A program made the translations under genes and the position numbers. From Polyangiaceae bacterium (GTDB lineage Bacteria; Myxococcota_A; Polyangia; Polyangiales; Polyangiaceae): DNA of 64,000 nt. Below are positions 52,550-60,874 of the stretch, one piece after another. Position 1 is the stretch's first letter, and every line of letters starts with the position of its first letter. The stretch spans positions 620,001 through 684,000 of the forward strand of contig JACKEA010000005.1 of assembly GCA_020633235.1 (NCBI GenBank). The letters run 5' to 3'. Below the pieces are notes generated by a model, which was not told the DNA's origin, made no database searches, and was given only the letters and a program-made list of their open reading frames with translations.

Positions 52550-53292
52550 ACGAAAAGGACCGGAGCTTTCGTCACCCGCTCTTCGAGTTCATGGAGCGGA
52601 TGCCGGGGCTCGACGTCGCGACCACCAGCGTGGACAAGCTCCTCACTTGGGGCTTCAACAACTCGCTGTGGATCTTCCCCATGGCCACCAGCTGCTGCGG
52701 CATCGAGTTCATGGCCGCTGCCGCCAGCCGCGTGGATCTGGATCGCATGGGCACCATCGTGCGCGGCACCCCTCGGCAGTGTGACGTGATGGTGGTGGCC
52801 GGCACCATCACCGTGAAGATGGCGCCCCGGGTGAAGAAGCTCTGGGATCAGATGCCCGAGCCCAAGTGGTGCATCGCCATGGGTTCCTGCGCCATCAGCG
52901 GGGATTTCTACCGCGACATCTACTCCGTGGTGCCCGGCATCGACACCTTCCTGCCCGTGGACGTGTACGTGCCCGGCTGCCCGCCGAACCCCGAAGAGCT
53001 GATGCACGGCCTCTTGCGCCTGCAGGAGAAGGTGCGGGCGGTGCGCGCGGGGGAGTGGCGCGAACGCGAGGTGCGGCCGCCGACGCCGGAGCATTTGCGC
53101 AAGCCGAGCATCCCGCGCATGGGGGATCCCAGCCGGCCGCCCGAGCTTTCGGAGCTGCAGACCTTGAGCGCCGGGAGCCTCTCTCGCGGTGCGGATCTGA
53201 ACCTGGTGCAGGTGCGCGAGAGCAAGCTCGGCAAGGAGCTCGCGGCGCGTCTGGCGGGTCCGGAGGACGAGCCCGAGAAGGAGGCCGGCTGA
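52540..53292 (+). CDS. nuoB: NADH-quinone oxidoreductase subunit B
   Basis: 250 residues. Holds the terminal 4Fe-4S cluster N2 with Cys in ATSCCGIEFMAAA, MGSCAISGDFYRD and YVPGCPPNPEELM. The first 165 residues are standard. The C-terminal 80 (RPPTPEHLRKPSIPRMGDPS onward) extend past most NuoB proteins and look flexible. The ATG at 52540 lies inside the end of nuoA. The stop overlaps the nuoC ATG. Confidence 0.96.
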   Translation: MAVDEKDRSFRHPLFEFMERMPGLDVATTSVDKLLTWGFNNSLWIFPMATSCCGIEFMAAAASRVDLDRMGTIVRGTPRQCDVMVVAGTITVKMAPRVKKLWDQMPEPKWCIAMGSCAISGDFYRDIYSVVPGIDTFLPVDVYVPGCPPNPEELMHGLLRLQEKVRAVRAGEWREREVRPPTPEHLRKPSIPRMGDPSRPPELSELQTLSAGSLSRGADLNLVQVRESKLGKELAARLAGPEDEPEKEAG

Positions 53293-53786
53293 TGCCCGCC
53301 AAAGGCATCCCCGTGAACGAGGAATTCGAAGCGCTCTTGCGCGACGAGTTCGGCGTTACGGAATCTCCGGAAGACGCTCCGACGCTGGTGGACAAGAGCC
53401 GGCACCTGGAGCTGGCGCGCAAGCTCCGCTCCAAGGGCTACCGCATCTACGTGACCGTGGTGGCGACGCACTTCCTGGCGCAAGAAGAGACCAAGAAGCA
53501 GCCCGCCGCACCGGAGCGCTACGAAGTGGCCACGGCCCTGCGCAGCGTGGGTCCCGGCTCCAAGCTCGCGTTGTGGCGCTGCGAAGTGCCCCTGGGAGAG
53601 AGCATCGATTCCCTGGCGCATCTCTACGCCGGCGCAGACTGGCAGGAGCGCGAGCAGTACGATCTGGTCGGCGTGCACTTCGAGGGCCACCCGGATCTGC
53701 GGCGCTTGATGATGCCGGAGGACTGGGACGGTCACCCGCTCCGCAAGGACTACGCCATCGACACGGCGTGCACTCCCTGGAGATGA
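53292..53786 (+). CDS. nuoC: NADH-quinone oxidoreductase subunit C
   Basis: 164 residues. The 30-kDa subunit motif is clear: DWQEREQYDLVGVHFEGHPD, then RLMMPEDWDGHPLRKDY. It is separate from nuoD, not fused as in enterobacteria. The ATG shares a base with the nuoB stop, and the TGA overlaps the nuoD ATG. Confidence 0.95.
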   Translation: MPAKGIPVNEEFEALLRDEFGVTESPEDAPTLVDKSRHLELARKLRSKGYRIYVTVVATHFLAQEETKKQPAAPERYEVATALRSVGPGSKLALWRCEVPLGESIDSLAHLYAGADWQEREQYDLVGVHFEGHPDLRRLMMPEDWDGHPLRKDYAIDTACTPWR

Positions 53787-54979
53787 ACGTGCAAGCGGTG
53801 AGCCTCAGCGAGCGGGTCGACCCGTACTTGGACATCGACGAGTACGATCCCGAAGCGGATCTGATGGTGCTGAACCTCGGTCCTCAGCACCCCAGCACCC
53901 ACGGCGTGTTCCGGGTGAAGCTATACCTGGACGGTGAGATCATCATCAAGGCGGTGCCCTACGCCGGCTACCTCCACCGCGGCGTGGAGAAGCTCTGCGA
54001 GAAGCTGATGATCACGCAGATCACGCCCATCGTGGACAAGAACGACTACGTCTCGCCGATGATGAACGAGCAGGCCATCAACATGGCCTTCGAGGCGCTG
54101 ATGGGCGTGGAGGTGCCGCGGCGCGCCCGCTACCTGCGCACGATCCTCGCCGAGCTCCAGCGCGTGGCGTCCCACCTCTTGTGGCTCGGCACCTTCGCCA
54201 TGGACCTGGGTGGCGCCCTGGGCGGCGGCACCAGCCTGTTCATGTGGTGCTTCCGTGAGCGCGAGTCCATCCTGGACCTGTTCGAGGATCTGACGGGCTG
54301 TCGCTTCCACTACAACACGCACACCGTGGGTGGGAATCGCCACGACATCCCGGGCGGCTGGGCCGACAAGGTGAAGCAGACGCTGGCGGTGATCGAAGCG
54401 CGCGTGCCCGAGTACGAGACCATGATGGCCGAGAATTCCATCTACGTGGCGCGCACGCGCGGCGTGGGCGCGGTGGACGCGGATCTCGCGCTGCAGCTCG
54501 GCATCACCGGACCCATCGCCCGGGCCGCCGGCGTGGATCACGACCTTCGGCGCGACGCGCCGTATCACGCCTACGACGAGATCGAGGTGAACGTGTTCAC
54601 CGAGAAGGCCGGGGATTGCCAGGCCCGCACGCTGGTGCGCATCCGGGAGATGCGCGAGAGCATCCGCATCGTGCTGTCCATGATCGACGGCGTGCCCGAG
54701 GGCCCCATCAACGGCCACAAGCCCATAAAGATCGCCGCGCAGGATCGCATCCAGAGCGGCCAGAGCTACGTCGGCATCGAGTCTCCCCGAGGAGAGCTCG
54801 GCACCTACGTGGTGGGCGGTGGCGACAACAAGGGCGCGAGCCCGTATCGGCTCAAGATCCGCCCGCCCAGCTTGCACGCTTCGGCTTGCCTGCCCTACGT
54901 GCTGCCCGGCCACTCCGTGAGCGACGCCGTGGCCATCCTCGGCTCGCTGGATCCGATCATGGGCGAGGTGGACCGATGA
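53783..54979 (+). CDS. nuoD: NADH-quinone oxidoreductase subunit D
   Basis: 398 residues. The 49-kDa subunit that forms the quinone pocket with NuoB: VLNLGPQHPSTHGVFRVKLY, YLHRGVEKLCE and VGGNRHDIPGGW are all standard. The ATG overlaps the nuoC stop. The next gene is nuoH; no nuoE, nuoF or nuoG lies between them. Confidence 0.96.
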   Translation: MNVQAVSLSERVDPYLDIDEYDPEADLMVLNLGPQHPSTHGVFRVKLYLDGEIIIKAVPYAGYLHRGVEKLCEKLMITQITPIVDKNDYVSPMMNEQAINMAFEALMGVEVPRRARYLRTILAELQRVASHLLWLGTFAMDLGGALGGGTSLFMWCFRERESILDLFEDLTGCRFHYNTHTVGGNRHDIPGGWADKVKQTLAVIEARVPEYETMMAENSIYVARTRGVGAVDADLALQLGITGPIARAAGVDHDLRRDAPYHAYDEIEVNVFTEKAGDCQARTLVRIREMRESIRIVLSMIDGVPEGPINGHKPIKIAAQDRIQSGQSYVGIESPRGELGTYVVGGGDNKGASPYRLKIRPPSLHASACLPYVLPGHSVSDAVAILGSLDPIMGEVDR

Positions 54980-56031
54980 GCCTGCCCGCTTGGATCGAGA
55001 ACCCCTGGGTGCACGGCGCCGTGTACGGCATCGTGATCGTCACCGTGCTGATGACCATCACGGCTTGGAGCATCTGGTTCGAGCGCAAGTTCGCCGGCCG
55101 CATGCAGAGCCGCGCGGGGCCGACGCTGGTGGGCCCCGTCGGGCTTTTGCAGCCGCTGGCCGACGCGCTGAAGCTGCTGCAGAAGGAAGACATCATCCCG
55201 GACAAGGCGGACAAGGTGCTGTTCAACATCGCACCGCCGCTCACCGTGCTGTTCGCCCTCGGCACCGCCGCCGTGATCCCTTGGAGCGAGAAGGCCATCG
55301 CCGCGGATCTGGACGTCGGCGTGCTCTACATCCTCGCCCTCGGCGGGCTCATGGTGTTCCCGGTGTGGATCGCCGGCTGGGCCAGCAACAACAAGTACGC
55401 CCTGCTGGGCGGCATGCGCTCGGTGGCGCAGGGCATCAGCTACGAGATCCCGCTGGTGCTCGCGGCGCTGGTGCCGGTGGTGCTCACCGGCTCGATGAGC
55501 CTGTCGGAGATCGTGCGGTTCCAGGTGGAGCACGGCTGGTTCGCGTTCTGGCCGCCGGGGCCGGGGCTGTTGGCGTTCCTCTTGTTCTTCATGGCGTCGC
55601 TGGCGGAGGCGAACCGCATCCCCTTCGACATCCCCGAGGCCGAGAGCGAGCTCGTGGCGGGCGTGACCACCGAGTACACGGGCATGAAGTTCGGCCTGTT
55701 CTACCTGGCGGAATATCTGCACACGCTGATCGTGAGCGGCGTGGCGAGCGCGCTGTTCCTGGGCGGCTGGGGCGGCCCCTTCGGCCTGGCTCCGGGGCTG
55801 CACTGGATGGTGCTCAAGACCCTGGCCCTGTTCGCCCTCATCTTCTGGATCCGCTGGACCCTCCTGCGCTTCCGCGCCGATCAGCTGATGGCCCTGTGCT
55901 GGAAGTGGCTGGTGCCCGGCGGCCTGGTGCTGGTGATGCTGGCCGCCTTCTGGGTCCAGTACCAACGAACCTCGGCGCCCCAGCACTTGCCGCCCAACCC
56001 CGCCACCGGCGTGGCGGAAGGAGCCCTCTGA
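54976..56031 (+). CDS. nuoH: NADH-quinone oxidoreductase subunit H
   Basis: 351 residues, about eight membrane segments. Family motifs: FERKFAGRMQSRAGPTLVGP, GWASNNKYALLGGMRSVAQG, ISYEIP, and NRIPFDIPEAESELVAGV. It links the quinone site to the proton-pumping arm. It overlaps nuoD (ATGA) and nuoI (TGATG). Confidence 0.96.
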   Translation: MSLPAWIENPWVHGAVYGIVIVTVLMTITAWSIWFERKFAGRMQSRAGPTLVGPVGLLQPLADALKLLQKEDIIPDKADKVLFNIAPPLTVLFALGTAAVIPWSEKAIAADLDVGVLYILALGGLMVFPVWIAGWASNNKYALLGGMRSVAQGISYEIPLVLAALVPVVLTGSMSLSEIVRFQVEHGWFAFWPPGPGLLAFLLFFMASLAEANRIPFDIPEAESELVAGVTTEYTGMKFGLFYLAEYLHTLIVSGVASALFLGGWGGPFGLAPGLHWMVLKTLALFALIFWIRWTLLRFRADQLMALCWKWLVPGGLVLVMLAAFWVQYQRTSAPQHLPPNPATGVAEGAL

Positions 56032-56696
56032 TGGGCTACCTGCTGGACAGCGTGCGTTCGTTGAGCATGACGCTCAAGAACGCGTTCCGAAAGCCGACGA
56101 CGGTCCACTACCCCGCCGTCAAGCGGGAGCGCGCCGAGCGCTACCGCAACACCTTCGCGCTGCTCCACGACAGCACCGGTGACGAAGCCTGCGTCGGCTG
56201 TCTGCAGTGCGAGCGCATCTGCCCTTCTCAAGTGATCACGGTGATCGCGGAGAAGAAAGAAAGCCCCGTCTCCGGCAAGCGCCGCGGCTACGCCAAGGAC
56301 TTCACGCTGGATCTGAACGCTTGCATCTTCTGTGAGCTGTGCGTGCAGGTGTGTCCCACGGACGCCATCGTGATGACGCGCCTTCCCGAGGAGCCCGGCT
56401 ACACCCGCGAGGCCCTGTGCCTCACGATGGACAAGCTGTACGCCAACGAGACAGGCAAGCCGCTGGCCTGGGGCACGGCCACCAAGCTAATGGAGATGCA
56501 GGATCCCAAGCGCGGCCAACCGCCACCCGAGCCCAAGGCAAAGCCCGCCCCGAAGCCGAAGGCGGAAGCTCCGAAGGCCGACGCTCCGAAGGCCGACGCT
56601 CCGAAGGCCGACGCTCCGAAGGCCGACGCTCCGAAGGTTGACGCGACCAAGCCCGACGCTCCGAAGTCCGACGCACCCGAAGCCGACGGCACCTGA
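56031..56696 (+). CDS. nuoI: NADH-quinone oxidoreductase subunit I with PKADA-repeat tail
   Basis: 221 residues. Two 4Fe-4S clusters bind CVGCLQCERICPS and CIFCELCVQVCPT. The core ends near residue 160. The tail is Pro/Lys-rich and then repeats APKAD-type pentapeptides eight times, the product of a 15-bp DNA repeat. Such a tail is not part of known NuoI function. It is the last nuo gene before a 6-kb break. Confidence 0.95.
   Translation: MGYLLDSVRSLSMTLKNAFRKPTTVHYPAVKRERAERYRNTFALLHDSTGDEACVGCLQCERICPSQVITVIAEKKESPVSGKRRGYAKDFTLDLNACIFCELCVQVCPTDAIVMTRLPEEPGYTREALCLTMDKLYANETGKPLAWGTATKLMEMQDPKRGQPPPEPKAKPAPKPKAEAPKADAPKADAPKADAPKADAPKVDATKPDAPKSDAPEADGT
56568..56687 (+). repeat. 15-bp coding tandem repeat in the nuoI 3' end
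   Basis: GCTCCGAAGGCCGAC is repeated exactly four times (56568-56627). Four degenerate units follow (to 56687). All stay in frame and encode Ala-Pro-Lys-Ala-Asp-like pentapeptides. Strains probably differ in copy number. Confidence 0.9.
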
Positions 56697-56861
56697 CTTT
56701 AGCCGCCGGATCTCAAACAGCCGGTCGAGCAGCGGCGCGAGCGAGCGGGTCCGGAGCGTTTTCGCCGGATCCCGCTGCCGAAAGAGTGGAGCTCCACGAC
56801 ATGGAGAATACCGGCGGCGTGGCTTGGAAGGCAGGCGCGCTGAGCAAGTCTGCGCCGCAGC

Positions 56862-57413
56862 TCAAGCGTAGATCTCGTCTATGGCGACCACTATGCCGAT
56901 CGCGTCCAGGGTCAGCGACTCTCCGCTGCTTGCCACCCGGGGACTCCAACCGTCTCGCTTGGAGAAGACCTCGACCTTTCGTTCGTTCTGGTTGACCAGC
57001 ACGTACTCGGTGAAAGACGGGATCGTCTTGTAGTTCTCGAACTTCTCTCCGCGGTCGTAGTCTTCGGTGCTGTCCGAAAGCACCTCGACGAGCAGCGTCG
57101 GATTCGTAGCGGCGCGCTCGGGATCGGCTGGGTCGCCGACGATGGCATCGCAAAAGACCATGACGTCTGGATACGCCCCGAGTCCGCCCGGTGTACGGAT
57201 CAGGAAATTGCCCGAGTAGGGAGTGCATTGTCGTCCGGCGAGGCGCTGCCGGAACGCGACCAGAACGTTGTCAACGAGGCGCCCATGCTCGAAGGTGCCT
57301 CCGGCCATCATGTAGACGATCCCGTCGAGCCACTCGTGTTTCGAGGTATTCAGTCGTTCGAGACGAAGGAACTCCTCGAAAGAGATGCGCGGAATCTGCT
57401 CGGCGACGCTCAC
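56862..57413 (-). CDS. Uma2-family (DUF820) PD-(D/E)XK nuclease-like protein
   Basis: 183 residues from the GTG at 57413 (VSVAEQIPRISFEEFLRLER matches family N-termini). An ATG at 57440 is possible. Core: KHEWLDGIVYMMAGGTFEHG, YPDVMVFCDA and PTLLVEVLSDSTEDYDRGEK hold the acidic residues of the restriction-endonuclease fold. These genes are scattered in cyanobacteria and myxobacteria, with unknown role. It lies on the opposite strand inside the gap that splits the nuo genes. Confidence 0.85.
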   Translation of the reverse strand: MSVAEQIPRISFEEFLRLERLNTSKHEWLDGIVYMMAGGTFEHGRLVDNVLVAFRQRLAGRQCTPYSGNFLIRTPGGLGAYPDVMVFCDAIVGDPADPERAATNPTLLVEVLSDSTEDYDRGEKFENYKTIPSFTEYVLVNQNERKVEVFSKRDGWSPRVASSGESLTLDAIGIVVAIDEIYA

Positions 57414-57557
57414 GCGCTCAACGTAGCACGGGGTTGGCACTCGGTCGCCAGCGAGCGGGTCCCGCCGCCGGCGACGCGCGTCGGCGAGCGAATCACTTCC
57501 GGGCGCTGGTACGTGCAGACCTAGCCCAGGGATGTCTCGCCGCTGCTTCCGTTGGAT

Positions 57558-57608
57558 GTTGGTCCGGCGCGATCCCCGTCGCGGGTGTTTCCGCGGCGGA
57601 CCAACAAA
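57558..57608. repeat. Dispersed element, inverted arrangement of arms
   Basis: GTTGGTCCGGCGCG (57558-57571) faces CGCGGCGGACCAAC (57592-57605), pairing at 13 of 14 positions, with CCCG-TCG-CGGG as an inner stem. Relative to the copies at 26472 and 41704 the arms are turned outward. It separates the peptidyl-prolyl isomerase stop from the Uma2 gene. Confidence 0.75.
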
Positions 57609-57617
57609 CTCAGGAGG

Positions 57618-58121
57618 CTATGCCCGGCGGGCGGAGCGGATCACGACGGGCTCGAGGGGCGCGTCCTTGGCGAACGGCCCGGACGACCCGGTGCGGACGG
57701 ACTTGATGCGGTCGACGACGTCCATACCCTCCGACACTCGGCCGAAGACGGCGTAACCCCAACCGGGACCCGCGGGCGCCGTGTGATCGAGGGCGGCGTT
57801 GTCCGACACGTTGATGAAGAACTGGGCGGTGGCGGAGTGCGGATCCGAGGTGCGCGCCATGGCCACGGTTCCCCGCGTGTTCTTCACGCCGTTGTTCGCC
57901 TCGTTCTGTACGGGCGGACGGGTCGGCTTCTTCTCCAGGGCTTCGCTGTAACCGCCGCCCTGAATCATGAAACCGTCGATCACCCGATGAAAGATGGTGC
58001 CGTCGTAGTGGCCGGCATCGACGTAGGCGAGGAAGTTCCGAACGGTCTGGGGAGCACCGCTCTCGTCGAGCTCGAGGGTGATGCTGCCGTGATTGGTGTC
58101 GAGGGTGACGCTGGTGCTCAT
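57618..58121 (-). CDS. Peptidyl-prolyl cis-trans isomerase, cyclophilin type
   Basis: 167 residues from the ATG at 58121. It speeds proline isomerisation in protein folding. The core motifs FHRVIDGFMIQGGGY, TVAMARTSDPHSATAQFFIN and GYAVFGRVSEGMDVVDRI match PpiA/PpiB. No signal peptide, so cytosolic (PpiB-like). It follows the beta-helix gene on the same strand by 29 bases. Confidence 0.93.
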   Translation of the reverse strand: MSTSVTLDTNHGSITLELDESGAPQTVRNFLAYVDAGHYDGTIFHRVIDGFMIQGGGYSEALEKKPTRPPVQNEANNGVKNTRGTVAMARTSDPHSATAQFFINVSDNAALDHTAPAGPGWGYAVFGRVSEGMDVVDRIKSVRTGSSGPFAKDAPLEPVVIRSARRA

Positions 58122-58150
58122 GCCCCAGGGTAAGCACAGACAGCCGCGGA

Positions 58151-59662
58151 TCAGGGCACGTATTCGTACGGCCCGATGTCGAAGCCGCCGCCCTGGGGCA
58201 GCGAGACGCCGTCGAGATCTTCCGACAGGCCCACGTCTGCACCCTTGTCGATGGCGTCGGAGCCGGCTCCCAGGTGGAAGTCCCCCTGGGTCGGAGCCAC
58301 GAGCTTCGGATCTCCCAGGAAGGATCCCGAGCCCGGCGTACCGCTGGTGAGCAGATTGTGATCCTCCGTCAGGCTCTGGACGTCGAAGGTCGAGCCGCCT
58401 GCGAGGGAGAAGATGTTGTTCTGCGCCGTGATGGCGCCGCCGCTCACGCCACCGCTCTGATCGAAGAAGAGGTTGTTCAGCACCTCGGCGGAGCCGCTGG
58501 CAAATAGGCTGCCGGAGGCGCCGGTGAACACGTTGCCGTAGATCTTCAGCCCTTCGGCGTGGGAGTAGAACGGGCTCGGCGTGGGCGCTTGCACCAGGTT
58601 GTATCGGATCACGAGGCCGTTGCCATCGTGCAGGTAGATCGAGGCGCCGCCGTCTCCGCCGGTCGTGCGCGGGCCGCTGAGCACGTTGTATTCGAAGACG
58701 CCGTCGTCCTGGTTCGGGTTGTTGCTGATGAAGCAGAACTTGTTGGCGCTGTTGGTGCGGTCGATCACGTTGTGGTGCACGTGCCACTTGTTGCAGCTAT
58801 CGAACTGCACGCCGTCCCCACCAGCATCGGCCTGGGAGGTGTAGGGCGGCTTCCAGTTCTGGTTCACGTCGTGCACGTACAGGTGGGCGATCTCGATGTT
58901 GGTGACCCCTTGGACGAACACGCCGTCTTCCAAGATGTCGTAGATCTCGGAGTTTTCCAGCTTGAAGCCGTCTATGCTGAAGGTCCGCACGCCCCAGTAC
59001 GCGCCGTGGAGCTTGCAGTTCACCACGCGCACGTTGCTGCCGCCCTGAAAGCGCAAGAGGCTCGTCGCGTCGGGCGCGTAGATCTCGAGATCGCGCACCA
59101 CGATGTCGTGCTTGTCGCCGGTGTACACGGCGTACTTGTTGCTACCCGCGGCGACGGCCGTCGAGTGGATCACTGGAGCGTCGCCGGTTCCGTAGGCGCC
59201 CAGGGTCACGCCGTTGGCCTTGATCTCCAGAACGTCGATGTCGATGGTCGTCCCGCGCTTCACGACGACCACCGCGCCGTCACTGAAGCTGAGCTTGCCG
59301 AAGGAATCGTAGGGATGCGCGAGGGAGCCGTCTTGTGCCGAGTCCGCGGCGTTCGTGGGGTCCACGTGGATGGCATCTACCGGGAGCGTGTACGGATCGT
59401 AGTTGGGAACCAGGCCCGCTTCCCCGAGGGATCCGCCGCCAGAGCTGCCGCCGCTTCCCGCCGTGCCGCCCATGCCGGCAGCGCCGCCTGTCCCCGCGGC
59501 GCCAGCGCCGCCGCCGGTGGCTCCTGCTCCGCCCGAGCCGCCGCTGCCACTCTGGCCCGCCGTGCCTCCAGGACCGCCGGTCGCCGGTGTTTGATCGGAA
59601 TCCGAGCAGGCCGCGAGGCCCAGCGCGAGCGCGAGCAGCACGCACATCCCCAACTTCTTCAT
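58151..59662 (-). CDS. Right-handed beta-helix lipoprotein with Gly-rich linker
   Basis: 503 residues from the ATG at 59662 (GGAGG upstream). The signal ends GLAACSD, a good lipobox. A Gly/Ala/Ser linker (about 25-85) precedes a pectate-lyase-like beta-helix: repeated short strands such as IVVRDLEIYAPD, VRVVNCKLHGAYWGV, FKLENSEIYDILEDGVFV and WHVHHNVIDRT. The C-terminus carries the choice-of-anchor Q type motif GAGSDAIDKGADVG ... FDIGPYEY. It probably binds or cleaves a polysaccharide outside the cell. No catalytic residues can be assigned. Confidence 0.85.
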   Translation of the reverse strand: MKKLGMCVLLALALGLAACSDSDQTPATGGPGGTAGQSGSGGSGGAGATGGGAGAAGTGGAAGMGGTAGSGGSSGGGSLGEAGLVPNYDPYTLPVDAIHVDPTNAADSAQDGSLAHPYDSFGKLSFSDGAVVVVKRGTTIDIDVLEIKANGVTLGAYGTGDAPVIHSTAVAAGSNKYAVYTGDKHDIVVRDLEIYAPDATSLLRFQGGSNVRVVNCKLHGAYWGVRTFSIDGFKLENSEIYDILEDGVFVQGVTNIEIAHLYVHDVNQNWKPPYTSQADAGGDGVQFDSCNKWHVHHNVIDRTNSANKFCFISNNPNQDDGVFEYNVLSGPRTTGGDGGASIYLHDGNGLVIRYNLVQAPTPSPFYSHAEGLKIYGNVFTGASGSLFASGSAEVLNNLFFDQSGGVSGGAITAQNNIFSLAGGSTFDVQSLTEDHNLLTSGTPGSGSFLGDPKLVAPTQGDFHLGAGSDAIDKGADVGLSEDLDGVSLPQGGGFDIGPYEYVP

Positions 59663-59781
59663 GTCCACGCCTCCGAGCCCGACGCTACCAGCCTCCGCCG
59701 AAGCGACCAGGACCGCCGGTGCCACTCGCTGGGACATCCCATGCCAGCTCGCGCTCTGATAGCGTGCGGCGCGCAGCCGTC

Positions 59782-60798
59782 ATGCGAGTGATGCGCTCCA
59801 AAGTAGTGCCGCTGATCCTGGCTCACGTCGCCGAGTGCGGCGCGGACGCGGTAGCCCTGGCCAACGCACAGCGGATCCCGGAAGCCTGTCGCGAGGCGAG
59901 CACGTGGACGCTCGACGCACCCGCCGTCGCGGTGGAGCGCGTCGTTGCGCTTGCGAGCGCTGCGGCAGAGTTGCTGCGGGACGACTTCTTCGGCTTCACG
60001 CTGGCGGACGCCTTGCCGCGCGGCGCTTTCGGCGCCCAGGAGTACGCCATCCGCAACGCACCGACGGTGGGCGAAGCCGCACTGCGACTGGTGCGTTACC
60101 AGCGACTGACCAACGACAGCATCGAGTGGACAACCGAGCTCGACGCCGACACCGCCGCCCTCGCTCAACGGGTCCCCGGGCGGGCCGGTCTCGGGCGTCA
60201 CCTCGACGAGTTCTTGCTGGCGACGGCGCTCCGCTTCGCCCGCGAGATCGCGGCCACCCCGCTGTCACCGATCCGCGTGCGACTTCCGGGGTCCGTCGAC
60301 CCCCGTCGCCGCAGCGAGCTCGCGCATCGCTTCGGCACGCGGGAGCTCGTGCCCCAAGCATCGGACGGTGCGTTGGTCTTCTCCCGCGAAATCTGGACCG
60401 TGCCGGTGCCCCAAGCGGACGCCGCGCTGTCGCCCATCATCGAGGCCTACGCTGCCCAGCTCATGCCGCCGGAGGATCCCGCCAGCGGCTGGCAAGCGCG
60501 GGTGCGCGACTTCCTCCGCAGGCAGCTGTCCGGCGGCGCGCCCACCCTGGAGCAATGCGCCCGCGCCATCGGCATGACGCCGCGTTCGCTCCAGCGCCGA
60601 TTGGACGAGGCAAACACCAACTACCGTGCCGTCACCGACCAGCTCCGCAGGGAAGAAGCGCTGCGCCTGGTGCAGCACAGCGATTTGGGCCTGGAGGAAA
60701 TCTCCTTCTTGTTGGGCTACTCCGACCGGCGGGCCTTCGTGCGGGCGTTCCAGCGCTGGACCGGCGCCTCGCCGAGCAGCTTCCGCAAGCGTGACTGA
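59782..60798 (+). CDS. AraC-family transcriptional regulator (Arabinose_bd N-terminal domain)
   Basis: 338 residues from the ATG at 59782; another ATG at 59791 is possible. The N-terminal ligand domain begins VVPLILAHVAECGAD, and the C-terminal double helix-turn-helix includes AIGMTPRSLQRRLDEANTNY and LEEISFLLGYSDRRAFVRAF, then RWTGASPSSFRK. Divergent from the beta-helix lipoprotein, which it may control. Confidence 0.92.
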   Translation: MRVMRSKVVPLILAHVAECGADAVALANAQRIPEACREASTWTLDAPAVAVERVVALASAAAELLRDDFFGFTLADALPRGAFGAQEYAIRNAPTVGEAALRLVRYQRLTNDSIEWTTELDADTAALAQRVPGRAGLGRHLDEFLLATALRFAREIAATPLSPIRVRLPGSVDPRRRSELAHRFGTRELVPQASDGALVFSREIWTVPVPQADAALSPIIEAYAAQLMPPEDPASGWQARVRDFLRRQLSGGAPTLEQCARAIGMTPRSLQRRLDEANTNYRAVTDQLRREEALRLVQHSDLGLEEISFLLGYSDRRAFVRAFQRWTGASPSSFRKRD

Positions 60799-60807
60799 CG
60801 GGCGTCG

Positions 60808-60830
60808 TTTCCGCGGCGGCCCAACAAAGG
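60808..60830 (+). repeat. Copy of the dispersed CCGCGGCGGACCAACAA element (single arm)
   Basis: TTTCCGCGGCGGCCCAACAA begins nine bases after the AraC stop and is followed by AGG. One change from the core (GGCCC for GGACC). No facing arm within 60 bases. Confidence 0.7.
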
Positions 60831-60874
60831 CAGCAACTACCCAGGCTGGTGGCTTCGTGCCACCATGTCGATTC

